A stretch of DNA of 22,919 nucleotides, from positions 63,099 through 86,017 of the forward strand of contig DGWK01000025.1 in assembly GCA_002395235.1 (NCBI GenBank), given 5' to 3'. Below the pieces are notes generated by a model, which worked only from the letters and a program-made list of their open reading frames with translations, searched no databases and was not told where the DNA came from. Source of the stretch: Lachnospiraceae bacterium UBA4260. Lineage in GTDB: Bacteria; Bacillota; Clostridia; Lachnospirales; Lachnospiraceae. Position numbers and translations under genes: made by a program. Below are positions 13,629 to 21,598 of the stretch, piece after piece. The stretch's first letter is position 1. The number at the start of each line of letters is the position of its first letter.

Positions 13629-14444
13629 TCAATATCGATCCACGTTCAGCAGCGCGATCCAGGACAGCACGCCGTTCAGCACCACAAATCCCAGAAGGAC
13701 CAGCCATATTTTGGCGACGTTTTCCGGCGTCGACTCCCATTCCTTGACGTACGAAAAGAAGGTCAGGTCGTTGTAGCCGGCTATGGCGCAGAGGCCGTTC
13801 ATTCCCCATCGGCTGATCGTGATATGAGAGATCTTCTCCGTGATCCCTTCCAGCTCGAAAACAACCCCGGCGAAGATCATCTGGACGATCAGCGCAAAGG
13901 GCATGACCGTCATGGCCGTGTTCTCATTTGTCACAACAGAAGAGATCATCATCGCGAAAATATCCGACGCGAAAATGACCAGGAAAAAGGAAATCCACAG
14001 TTCCAGGCCCGAGGGCAGAATCACGCCGCTCTCAATAAAGTGACGGCTGTTGACCAGCCATATTACAATTGCCGCCACAAATGCCTCGACCATAGACAGC
14101 ATTCCTTCGTGGATCACATGCGCGACTACATAGGAGGACATGCGCAGCCCTGTTCGATGCTCTCTCTTGATAATATCCCGCTCTTTGCAGACCGACCGGA
14201 TCGAGTTGAAGATACCGGTCCAGATGCAGGCGCAGATCAGCGCAAAGCTTCCGTTGCGCGTCGCCTTGTCCGTCACAAAGAGGTCCTCCCCCGTGACGGT
14301 AGAGATCAGCAGCATGATCAGGCCCACCGAAATGATGTACTTCCAGCCGTTTTCATTGATAAACGCCCTTCTGCACCGGCTCAGGCACACGCCGACCTGC
14401 CTCGCAAATGACGATTCCTTAGCTTCCCTATTGTCTGCCGCCAT
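13629..14444 (-). CDS. ABC-2 type permease of the FHA-ABC exporter
   Basis: 271 residues from the ATG at 14444, with GGGAGG 6-7 nt upstream. About six hydrophobic segments are visible: near GWKYIISVGLIMLLIS, ATRNGSFALICACIWTGIF, MLSMVEAFVAAIVIWLV, LELWISFFLVIFASDIF, MTVMPFALIVQMIFAGVVF, and KIWLVLLGFVVLNGVL. FNSIRSVCKERDIIKREHRTG after the second helix is the cytoplasmic motif of ABCG/White-type permeases. The start lies inside the end of the ATPase gene (17-nt overlap, 14428-14444), so the two are coupled. The exported molecule is unknown. Confidence 0.9.
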   Translation of the reverse strand: MAADNREAKESSFARQVGVCLSRCRRAFINENGWKYIISVGLIMLLISTVTGEDLFVTDKATRNGSFALICACIWTGIFNSIRSVCKERDIIKREHRTGLRMSSYVVAHVIHEGMLSMVEAFVAAIVIWLVNSRHFIESGVILPSGLELWISFFLVIFASDIFAMMISSVVTNENTAMTVMPFALIVQMIFAGVVFELEGITEKISHITISRWGMNGLCAIAGYNDLTFFSYVKEWESTPENVAKIWLVLLGFVVLNGVLSWIALLNVDRY

Positions 14445-16095
14445 GTTCCGCCTCCCACTGCGCGTACTGTGAATAATAGTGATCGGCCAGGCCTTCGCCG
14501 CCTTCCGAAGTGCTGTTGATCCGGCGGACGATCGTCTCCAATCTGTCCGTCCCGAAGAAGGAGAGCGCCTGAGTCGGCGTGCCAAAAAAGAGCAGATGCC
14601 CCACCTGGTCCTCCGTCTTTCCCAGAACGATCACCTTTGTAAAGAGATGAAACGCCCTGTCGGGCGAGTGCGTGATCACCATCACGATCTTTCCCAGATC
14701 CGCGATCGACCGCAGCTGCTCCATAAGTCCGCTCGCCGTGGGGCCGTCCAGCCCCGAGTCCGGCTCATCGAGGAAGAACAGCGCCGGATCCGCCGCCAGC
14801 TCGATCCCGATGCTGACCCGCTTCTTCTGGCCGCCGCTGATCGAGCCGATCAGATTGTTTTTCTCCGCCGTAAGGCCAAGGACCTCCATCAGCCAGTCCA
14901 CCCGCGCCGACTGCTCCTGTAACGTGGAGTCCCCGGGCATGCGGATGCGCGCCGCCGCCATGAGCGTATCTCTCACATTGTCACTGGGACGCACGAGATC
15001 CTGCTGCGGGACATAGCCGATCTCATGCTTCATGTCCTCGTAGTCTTTATAGACGTCCTTATCGCCGTACCGAATGGTTCCTTCGGCCTTATCGTAGCCC
15101 ATGACGGACTTTATGAGCGTCGACTTGCCGGCGCCCGACCCTCCCAGGATCAGGACCATGTCGCCCGGCTCCACCGCCAGGTGGATATCTCTTAGCAGAA
15201 CGCGCTTTTTGAAGTTTTTCCAAACGCTCCGCTCGTCTATGTCGATCACAAGCCTGCTGCCGTCGAATTTTTTCGCGGGGCGGACAGCCGGAACCGGTTT
15301 CCCCGCAGATGCCGCCGAAGCGTAAATCTGGTGCTGTTCGGCCTGCGCCTCTCTCGAGACTGCCGGCGCCCGCCCGGATGCGGGAACCGCTCCTTCGGAA
15401 ACTGCCGCGCTCTTTTTTTTGACGCCGGTCACCGCCTCCCGGATCTCTCCCGCCCAGAGGACGTCTTCCGTGAGGATCCATAATGAGCGGCCCAGCCGGA
15501 CGACATCCAGCGGCTTCAGCTGTCTCGCGTCGCACCGCTCTCCGTTCACGATCACGCCGTTAAGGCTCCCTTCATCCAGAACGCTCAGCCCGTCGCTTCC
15601 GTACCTGAAAAGGGCGTGGCTCGCGGAGAGCGTGGGATCTTCCGGAGACAATCCGCTCTCCTGCCGCCCTATGTGGATCGGCTGCATCCCAGGCACAAGC
15701 CGGATCTTTCTCCAGATCAGATCTTCCCCGTCCCGGAGCCTGACAAAGATGCCCGCAAACGCCGGCTCCTGCTGCTCGTCGTCCCTGGGAACGACTGTCA
15801 GGATATCGCCGTCCAGCATCTCGTGGACCGACGTGAGCGCCTTGCCGTTGATCCTCGATCCGTTGCTGCTGCCCAGATCTCTGTAGAACCAGTGTCCCTG
15901 GGCGGATCCGAACTCCCCGTGAAGGCCGGAGACGCTGGGAACAGGCACCTCGATCTGCGCCTGCCCGCGGCCGCCCGTCCGGCCAAACCGCATCCGGCCG
16001 GCAAGTTCAAAATCGCCTATATGACCGTAGTAGTGGAACGCCGCCAGGTACGGTCTGCCTGTATGATTCGCTTTAAAACTTTCCGTCTTATCCAT
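14428..16095 (-). CDS. ABC transporter ATPase with two N-terminal FHA domains
   Basis: 555 residues from the ATG at 16095. FHA1 (about 34-105) has GR at 38-39, SVSGLH and GSSNGSRING. FHA2 (about 139-210) has GRQ, SASH and GSLNGVIVNG. These keep the Arg, Ser-x-x-His and Asn residues used for phosphothreonine binding. A Ser/Ala/Pro-rich linker (about 225-275) leads to the ABC domain: Walker A GGSGAGKST (318-326), signature ISGGQ (419-423), Walker B FFLDEPDSGLD (440-450) and H-loop H476. The ATPase type is ABCG/White. The layout matches mycobacterial Rv1747 split into two genes. A TTG-initiated extension would overlap the kinase gene and is unlikely. Confidence 0.93.
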   Translation of the reverse strand: MDKTESFKANHTGRPYLAAFHYYGHIGDFELAGRMRFGRTGGRGQAQIEVPVPSVSGLHGEFGSAQGHWFYRDLGSSNGSRINGKALTSVHEMLDGDILTVVPRDDEQQEPAFAGIFVRLRDGEDLIWRKIRLVPGMQPIHIGRQESGLSPEDPTLSASHALFRYGSDGLSVLDEGSLNGVIVNGERCDARQLKPLDVVRLGRSLWILTEDVLWAGEIREAVTGVKKKSAAVSEGAVPASGRAPAVSREAQAEQHQIYASAASAGKPVPAVRPAKKFDGSRLVIDIDERSVWKNFKKRVLLRDIHLAVEPGDMVLILGGSGAGKSTLIKSVMGYDKAEGTIRYGDKDVYKDYEDMKHEIGYVPQQDLVRPSDNVRDTLMAAARIRMPGDSTLQEQSARVDWLMEVLGLTAEKNNLIGSISGGQKKRVSIGIELAADPALFFLDEPDSGLDGPTASGLMEQLRSIADLGKIVMVITHSPDRAFHLFTKVIVLGKTEDQVGHLLFFGTPTQALSFFGTDRLETIVRRINSTSEGGEGLADHYYSQYAQWEAEHGGRQ

Positions 16096-16165
16096 TCTGA
16101 TCCCCGCCTGCTTCGGCCCCGAATTTGCCTCTTTTGTCTCTGCTTTTATCTCTGACGCGAGCCAC

Positions 16166-19100
16166 TTACTCGGACGCCTCTTCTTCCTCAGCCGAGTCTC
16201 CCACAACGGCTTTTCGAATCTCCTTCCGGGACTCCGCCATCTCCCGGTCCGCCTCTTCTGTCGTCATAAAGTTCGGCTCCGTAAAGCCGCTTCCCTCCTT
16301 GAAGTCCTTGAGCACAGCGGCTTTTTTGTCGGTCGGGACATCTACCAGGTACGCGCTGTACCGAAAAGCACTCTCTCCGAGAACCGCGTAGTCCGAATCC
16401 GCCTGGTAGCTCAGGTACAGCTCGGTCGCGCTGTTTACATTCGTCATGGCCGTCACAAAGGAGATGTCCTTGATCGGATTCCCGTAAAAGGCCATCTTCC
16501 TGTAAGACAATAGACTCGGCAGCGGACTCAGATCGGAGATCTTGTTTTTCTCCATGAGCAGCCAGACATTCTTGACCGCCAAACCTTTCAGGACGGAGAG
16601 ATCGGATACCTGATTACTGCCAAAATCCAGATAGGAGAGCTTATTAAGCGACCCGCTGAGGGGACTGAGGTCCGATACGCTGTTGCCGGAAATGAGGACC
16701 GCCATCAGTTCCGGCTTATCCTCCAGCCCTCTTAAAGAGGTAATATTGTTATCAGCTGCCGCAAATGCCGCAAGCTTTGTGCAGGAAGACAGCACACTGA
16801 TATCTGATACATTGTTATCCGTGATGTCGAGAAGCGTGAGCTCTTCGAAATCATTGCCGAGAGCGGAGAGATCAGAGATCTCATTGTTCGAGAGCTGAAG
16901 TTCCTCCAGAAGGGCACAGTTTCGAATCGCGCTGATATCGCTGATCCGGTTATCTGCCGCCCTCAGGGCGGCCAGTTTGATCATCTCCTCGCATCCTTCC
17001 AGGTTACTGAGCGCATTGCCGTTCACGTTAAGACTCAGCATTTTGGTGCAGCTTGCGAGCGGCTTGAGGGTCGTGATCTCGTTATGCGCGGCAGCTAACG
17101 ACTCGAGTCCCGTCCCGGAGAGAGGACTCAGGTCCGACACATGACAGAAACTGACATTCAGCGATCCGAGCCTCTCATGGCCCGCCAGCGGCGCGAGGCT
17201 TTCCACCTCGGAATGATCGATCGTAAGACTGTATAACTGCATGCAGTCTGCCAGGGGCGAAAGGTCGCTGACCGGCGCGCCGGACAGATCTACGATCGCC
17301 AGCTTCTCATGGCCCGCCAGCGGACCGAGGTCTGTAATATTGCTGTCATCCGCGTCAATCTTATAGAGGTCCGCGCACTCTCTGGCCCACTCCAATGTGG
17401 CAAGCGGAGAGTCTTCAAACATTACGCTCTGCAGCTTCGGATGTCCGAACAGGTGGCTGCAGGCCTTTTCGTCCATGGTCTGATGGATGATGTACAGATA
17501 CTCCAGCTCGGGCATCGCTTCAAGGAAAGACATGTCTTTTCCATCGCTTTCGACGCCGAATGTCAGGCTGGTGAGTCCGGGAAAATGCCGGAGAAAATCC
17601 GTTGATCCCGTGATCTCGCCGCAGTTGAGATTAAATCCGGTCAGCTGCTTCGGGAAATCTGTAGTAAACAGCTCATCTCCCGAAAACGTCTCGTCCCGAT
17701 TCACATACACGGAAACAGTGTCCAGCGCAGGCATCTCCGCCAAAGGATTCAAGGACGTAAATCCCCCGCAATTGCTGAAACTCACGCTCTTAATCTTCGA
17801 CAGTTCCGGCATTTTGCCGACGATCTCATCGGATAACTGGCATCTGTAGAAGCTGACGGTATTAATGACCTCCTGGCTGTTAATAAAAGCGATGTCCTCG
17901 TCGGTGATCTCCGTATCCTGAAAAGAGATGTACCTGTCCCCGCTCTTATAATCGACGTTATCCGGTACACCCGTGACAACAGTCGGCAGATCCGGCAATA
18001 CCCCGCCTCCTTCGCCGGTACTTCCTCGCAGAAGAAAGAACGCGATTCCGGCGACCAGCGCCAGCCCCAAAACAATGGGAATCAGCACCTTTCCCGACTT
18101 TTTCTTTTTATCTGCCGCGGCGGCGTTTTTACGCGCCGAGTGCCCCGCGCCGGAAACGGAACTGCCGGAGGCCTCTGCCGGCTTGCGGCCTGCGGATCCC
18201 TCCGCAGAAGCTCCGCTGCCGGTGCCGGCCGCAGGATTCCAGTCTCCGGACGCCCCGGCAGGCGCCGTACCCGCTGCGGCCTCTGTGTGTTTCTGTTCTG
18301 CAGCCGTCTCGGGCTTTGCTGCACCGCCGGCCGCAGGCGCCGGACCAACCTCATCGGAGAAGGCCAGCGCGGCCAGCTCCTCTGTCTTCCGTTTTTCTTC
18401 TTCCGATTCGGCGGTATTTTCCGCACCCGCCATCGCCTCTCTGAATGCGTCGACCGAAGCGTAGCGCTCCGCGGGCTGGACGCTGAACCCTTTCATAAGG
18501 ACTGCTTCTTCCGCAGGGCTGATCGCAGCCCCCAGCGCCGAAGGGAGCTCCACATCGTCATGGAAGGATCTGACCAGAGAATCAGCCGGCTTTCTCCCCG
18601 TAATACACTTATAGATCGTCGCGCACAGGGAATAAACATCTGTCCAGGGTCCCTGCTGCACCGCGCCCGAATACTGCTCGATCGGCGCGTAACCGGGCTT
18701 GACCGTGATCGTCCGGGTCAGGTTCTCACTGGTCATATTGGAGGCCGATCCGAAGTCGAGCAATTTGACATCTCCGTCCCCGGTCAGCCTTATATTGTCA
18801 GGGCTGACGTCCCGGTGCAGCATATCGGCCGCGTGGAGCCTTGCCAGCACATCCATGACAGGATTCAGCAGCCGCATGGTCTCCTCAAAGCTCAGCCGGC
18901 CTTTCTTATCGACATATGTACTGAGGTCTTCCCCGTCAAGGTACTCCATGACCATGTACACCTTGTCCTGTGTCTGAAGGAAATCCCTGACATTGACAAT
19001 GCCGCGGAAACCCGAGAACTGGGCCAGTGTCCTCGCTTCTCTCAGGAATTTGCCGCGGTGTTCCGGGTCCGGGTCCGAGAACTCTTTGATCGCCACGGGC

Positions 19101-19195
19101 ATATCAAGGCTTTTGTCCCATCCATACCAGGTGACGCCGAATCCGCCCCGGCGGATCTCGCTTCTCAGTTCATATCTGTCACCAATGATCTCCAT
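16166..19195 (-). CDS. Receptor-like Ser/Thr protein kinase with LRR ectodomain
   Basis: 1009 residues. The kinase domain (about 7-260) has the glycine loop RRGGFGVTWYG (16-26), K37 in VAIKEF, the HRDVSPDN loop (127-134), DFG at 147-149 and a GYAPIEQY activation segment end. The catalytic-loop Lys of HRDxKxxN is replaced by Ser, a variant common in this bacterial kinase group. A low-complexity Ala/Glu/Gly spacer (about 260-365) leads to one membrane helix (371-390) and an outside part (about 430-950) built of internalin-like 22-residue LRRs with LxxLxxLxxNxISDLSPL units. The cytosolic kinase thus faces an outside sensor. The FHA-ABC gene begins 71 nt downstream. Start ATG with AAAGGAA 8 nt upstream. 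Confidence 0.95.
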   Translation of the reverse strand: MEIIGDRYELRSEIRRGGFGVTWYGWDKSLDMPVAIKEFSDPDPEHRGKFLREARTLAQFSGFRGIVNVRDFLQTQDKVYMVMEYLDGEDLSTYVDKKGRLSFEETMRLLNPVMDVLARLHAADMLHRDVSPDNIRLTGDGDVKLLDFGSASNMTSENLTRTITVKPGYAPIEQYSGAVQQGPWTDVYSLCATIYKCITGRKPADSLVRSFHDDVELPSALGAAISPAEEAVLMKGFSVQPAERYASVDAFREAMAGAENTAESEEEKRKTEELAALAFSDEVGPAPAAGGAAKPETAAEQKHTEAAAGTAPAGASGDWNPAAGTGSGASAEGSAGRKPAEASGSSVSGAGHSARKNAAAADKKKKSGKVLIPIVLGLALVAGIAFFLLRGSTGEGGGVLPDLPTVVTGVPDNVDYKSGDRYISFQDTEITDEDIAFINSQEVINTVSFYRCQLSDEIVGKMPELSKIKSVSFSNCGGFTSLNPLAEMPALDTVSVYVNRDETFSGDELFTTDFPKQLTGFNLNCGEITGSTDFLRHFPGLTSLTFGVESDGKDMSFLEAMPELEYLYIIHQTMDEKACSHLFGHPKLQSVMFEDSPLATLEWARECADLYKIDADDSNITDLGPLAGHEKLAIVDLSGAPVSDLSPLADCMQLYSLTIDHSEVESLAPLAGHERLGSLNVSFCHVSDLSPLSGTGLESLAAAHNEITTLKPLASCTKMLSLNVNGNALSNLEGCEEMIKLAALRAADNRISDISAIRNCALLEELQLSNNEISDLSALGNDFEELTLLDITDNNVSDISVLSSCTKLAAFAAADNNITSLRGLEDKPELMAVLISGNSVSDLSPLSGSLNKLSYLDFGSNQVSDLSVLKGLAVKNVWLLMEKNKISDLSPLPSLLSYRKMAFYGNPIKDISFVTAMTNVNSATELYLSYQADSDYAVLGESAFRYSAYLVDVPTDKKAAVLKDFKEGSGFTEPNFMTTEEADREMAESRKEIRKAVVGDSAEEEEASE

Positions 19196-19227
19196 CGCAT
19201 GTTCCTTTCTGACAGTGTTTATCTAAA

Positions 19228-19240
19228 GGGGAAGATCCCC
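19228..19240 (-). terminator. Short hairpin after the GH2 gene, weak
   Basis: GGGGA-AGA-TCCCC directly follows the GH2 stop, with only TTT after it on the minus strand. It may pause or partly terminate transcription, leaving some read-through into the kinase gene 50 nt on. Confidence 0.3.
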
Positions 19241-19245
19241 GTTTC

Positions 19246-21027
19246 TTAAATGACTTTACACACCTTCCGGTCGTAAGTCAGAAGCCCGTTTGTCTCTTCT
19301 TCGACATCGGACACCTGTGTGTACACGGCTCCGCAGAGTCCTTCCTTTTCGAGTGCCCGGATCTCCGCCATCTTATCGGCAAACTGCTGCGGGAACTCTG
19401 CGGCCCCGGCAGTCTGGTAGCCGTACACTTCTTCATTCATGGTGTGCCCCTCGATCTGGCAGTTGATCCCGCCGTATTCGGAGATCACAAACGCGCGGCT
19501 CTCTTTTTGGACCGTGAGCGGCCGAAAGTAATTGTGGACGCTGCGCACGTCGCCGCCTCCCTGGTCGAACCAGCCGCTGGCGTGGTCTACAGGCCTTGTG
19601 GGATCCTCTTTTTTGATCCTGTCCGTGATCCGGAGCGCGTCAAACTGCCCCCATCCCTCATTGAAGGGGACCCACTGCCCGATGCAGGGGTGATTTCCGA
19701 GCTGCCGGATCATCCGCAGAAGGTCTCTCTCATAGCGCTTTCGCGCCTTCTCATCTTCCCTCGCCAGGAGCTTATAGTGGTCATCCCGCAGATGATTCCC
19801 GATGGCCGGGAAAATCGTGGGCAGATAAGTCTCCAGGAGCGTCTGCGCCGGACCTCCGCCGTTGATCATGTCCTGCCAGACCACCATTCCGATCCGGTCG
19901 CAGTGATAGTACCATCTCGCGCACTCTATTTTGACATGCTTACGCAGCATATTGAAGCCCAGCGCCTTCATCTGCTCGATATCATAGACGAGCGCTTCGT
20001 CCGCGGGCGGCGTCATCAGGCTCTCCGGCCAGTAGCCCTGGTCCAGAACGCCGTTAAAGAAATACGGCTCTCCGTTGAGCAGAAGGCGCGTTGTCCCTTC
20101 CGCGTCTTTTCCGACGCCAAAAGAGCGCATGGCAAAATAGCTCTCGACCACATCTTCTCCCGCCTCGATCCGCAGGGAATACAACTCCGGATGCTCGGGG
20201 CTCCACAGGCGGGGCTGCGGGACAGGAATGCGAACCGTGACTTCGCGCTCGAGAGGGGTCGAGATTCCATCCTCGCTCTCATCGACACAGATCCGCACCT
20301 GAGCACCGTCCTTCGGCTCCCCGCAGAAAGCCATCTTCAGCTCCACCGCCTCCTCTTCCGGATACGGCGTGATCTTCAGCTCTCCGAGATAAATATCCGG
20401 GACCGTCTCCAGCCACGCCGTCTGCCAGATGCCGCTCTGCGCGTGATAGAACATGCCGCCCGGCTCCAGAGTCTGCTTGCCGCGGCACTCTTTTCCCTCA
20501 TCCGTGTCATCCCGGACAAAAACCTTCAGTTCATTGACGCCGGGCTGCACAAACTGCGTGACGTCAAACGAAAACGAGAGATAACCGTTTCTGTGGCTCC
20601 CGACTTTATGACCGTTCCAGTACACCGCGCAGCGCTCATCCACCGCGCCGAAGTGAAGGAGGAGCCGTCTGCCCTCCGGAAGATGCAGATCCTCAAACTT
20701 CTTCCTGTACCAGAGCGTCTCTCCCGGCAGGAGCGTTCTGCCCACGCCGGATCGCTTTGTCTCCGGAGAAAACGGGACCAGTATTGTGCCGTCGGCTTCT
20801 CCCCGCGACGCCTTCCCCGCGTCTGCGCTCCGACAGATCCCGTACTCCCACCAGCCGTTGAGGCAGGTCCACTCCTCCCGCTTCAGCTGCGGCCTGGGGT
20901 ATTCAGGCAGCGGAACAGCCTGCGGGCCGTCATCGGCCTGCTCACTCCAGATGGTGCTGAGTTCGCGCACCGTCACCTGCTTTTTCTTTCCGAGCTGCAT
21001 GGCTGCAATCGCGTCTTTTATTCTCAT
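19246..21027 (-). CDS. GH2 family glycoside hydrolase (beta-galactosidase/glucuronidase-like)
   Basis: 593 residues from the ATG at 21027, chosen because AAGGGGGG lies 4-5 nt upstream; an in-frame ATG seven codons earlier has no site. The sugar-binding jelly roll (about 45-210) has LNGWWEYG, WYRKKF, FGAVDERCAVYWNGHKVG and SGIWQTAWLE. The Ig-like domain covers about 215-310. The TIM barrel has the acid/base E457 in VPFNEGWGQFD and the nucleophile E517 in ISEYGG. There is no signal peptide, so it is probably cytoplasmic and acts on imported oligosaccharides. The exact sugar cannot be read. The enzyme lacks the large C-terminal domains of LacZ. Confidence 0.92.
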   Translation of the reverse strand: MRIKDAIAAMQLGKKKQVTVRELSTIWSEQADDGPQAVPLPEYPRPQLKREEWTCLNGWWEYGICRSADAGKASRGEADGTILVPFSPETKRSGVGRTLLPGETLWYRKKFEDLHLPEGRRLLLHFGAVDERCAVYWNGHKVGSHRNGYLSFSFDVTQFVQPGVNELKVFVRDDTDEGKECRGKQTLEPGGMFYHAQSGIWQTAWLETVPDIYLGELKITPYPEEEAVELKMAFCGEPKDGAQVRICVDESEDGISTPLEREVTVRIPVPQPRLWSPEHPELYSLRIEAGEDVVESYFAMRSFGVGKDAEGTTRLLLNGEPYFFNGVLDQGYWPESLMTPPADEALVYDIEQMKALGFNMLRKHVKIECARWYYHCDRIGMVVWQDMINGGGPAQTLLETYLPTIFPAIGNHLRDDHYKLLAREDEKARKRYERDLLRMIRQLGNHPCIGQWVPFNEGWGQFDALRITDRIKKEDPTRPVDHASGWFDQGGGDVRSVHNYFRPLTVQKESRAFVISEYGGINCQIEGHTMNEEVYGYQTAGAAEFPQQFADKMAEIRALEKEGLCGAVYTQVSDVEEETNGLLTYDRKVCKVI

Positions 21028-21273
21028 AATACCCCCCTTAATATTCATATGCCGGTGTTGAGGCTCGCGGAGCGGACTGCCGCGCCGCGGGCGGGCTGCC
21101 AGTCGGCAGCATGGAACTTTCCCTGTATCACCTTTGATTATACACGCAATAATTGACGATTATCTACTGATACCTTCTCTTGCTGCGCGGCCTCCCTCTT
21201 TCAATAACGCATCGCCCATTAAGCAGATAATTGTTTGTATTAGTCTGTGTTTTCTGATAATTTAATTTTTATA
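21028..21273. other. Divergent promoter region, GH2 gene versus plus-strand unit
   Basis: This AT-rich stretch separates the leftward GH2 gene from the rightward short transcript. On the minus strand a TATAAT at 21142-21137 is a candidate -10 for the GH2 gene, without a good -35. The GC-rich part at 21065-21110 holds small inverted repeats (such as CTGCC/GGCAG). No coding frame with a ribosome site was seen. Confidence 0.4.
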
Positions 21274-21301
21274 TTGACTATTGTCTGAACTTTAGTATAA
21301 T
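21274..21301 (+). promoter_or_regulatory. Strong sigma-A promoter, plus strand
   Basis: TTGACT (21274-21279), a 16-nt spacer and a perfect TATAAT (21296-21301); with ATTGAC as -35 the spacer is 17. The surroundings are AT-rich. Transcription would start near 21308 and reach the 8-codon ORF after about 85 nt. Confidence 0.85.
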
Positions 21302-21391
21302 AGACTTATCAAAAGAAAAGAAAACGGTTGATCAGCCTATACGATTTACAGAACTGAAGTCAACTGAATCTTAAAAAAGGAGGTCACGTAA

Positions 21392-21418
21392 ATGAAATTG
21401 CAAACTTTTTCCGAATAG
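21392..21418 (+). CDS. Micro-ORF encoding an octapeptide, MKLQTFSE
   Basis: AAGGAGGT (21377-21384) is an ideal ribosome site, 7 nt ahead of an ATG; eight codons follow, ending in TAG at 21416-21418. The last base of the stop codon is the first base of the terminator stem. A ribosome at the stop would cover the left arm and could prevent termination, as in leader-peptide attenuation. No family is recognisable at this length. No rare-codon run or repeated amino acid suggests a classical amino-acid attenuator. Confidence 0.55.
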   Translation: MKLQTFSE

Positions 21419-21457
21419 AGGTATCCGATGACGAGAAAGTCGGATACCTCTTTTTTT
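21418..21457 (+). terminator. Strong intrinsic terminator of the micro-ORF unit
   Basis: GAGGTATCCGA (21418-21428) pairs perfectly with TCGGATACCTC (21440-21450), 11-nt loop, then seven T (21451-21457). An inner GAC/GTC pairing can compete with the top of the stem. Confidence 0.93.
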
Positions 21458-21487
21458 ATGCTTTTCTTTGCCTCCGAAGTCCTTTTT

Positions 21488-21519
21488 TAATAACGGAAAC
21501 CTATAATAACGGAAACCTA
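21488..21519. repeat. Two perfect tandem copies of a 16-bp unit
   Basis: TAATAACGGAAACCTA occurs at 21488-21503 and again at 21504-21519 without any difference. It lies between two convergent terminators, where it has no evident function; recent slippage duplication is the simple explanation. Confidence 0.85.
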
Positions 21520-21525
21520 AAATTA

Positions 21526-21553
21526 CTGCCACCGAAGATAACTCCGATGGCAG
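21526..21553 (-). terminator. Terminator of the SPKTG surface protein gene
   Basis: Arms 21526-21537 and 21542-21553 form a 12-bp stem on the minus-strand RNA (CUGCCAUCGGAG / CUUCGGUGGCAG, with two G-U pairs) around a UUAU loop, followed by TAATTTT. It is 46 nt past the stop. The wobble pairs exist only in the minus-strand transcript, which supports that orientation. Confidence 0.75.
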
Positions 21554-21598
21554 CGTGTCAATGTGAATACTATTATTAAATTATAAGACTATTGTTTT

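Larger units (their letters stand above)
21308..21457 (+). ncRNA. Short transcript of about 150 nt carrying an 8-codon ORF
   Basis: Promoter and terminator bound a transcript of about 150 nt. Its 5' part (21308-21376) is A-rich, then has GTTGA and TCAAC segments able to pair, and a direct repeat AACTGAA (about 21352 and 21362). No plus-strand gene follows for the rest of the window, so it is not the leader of a neighbouring operon. It could act as a small RNA, an mRNA for a micropeptide, or both. Confidence 0.6.

Noticed and set aside
19444..21156. 570-codon plus-strand frame opposite the GH2 gene
   Set aside because: The GH2 catalytic and binding motifs are intact on the minus strand; the plus-strand product lacks motifs and a ribosome site.
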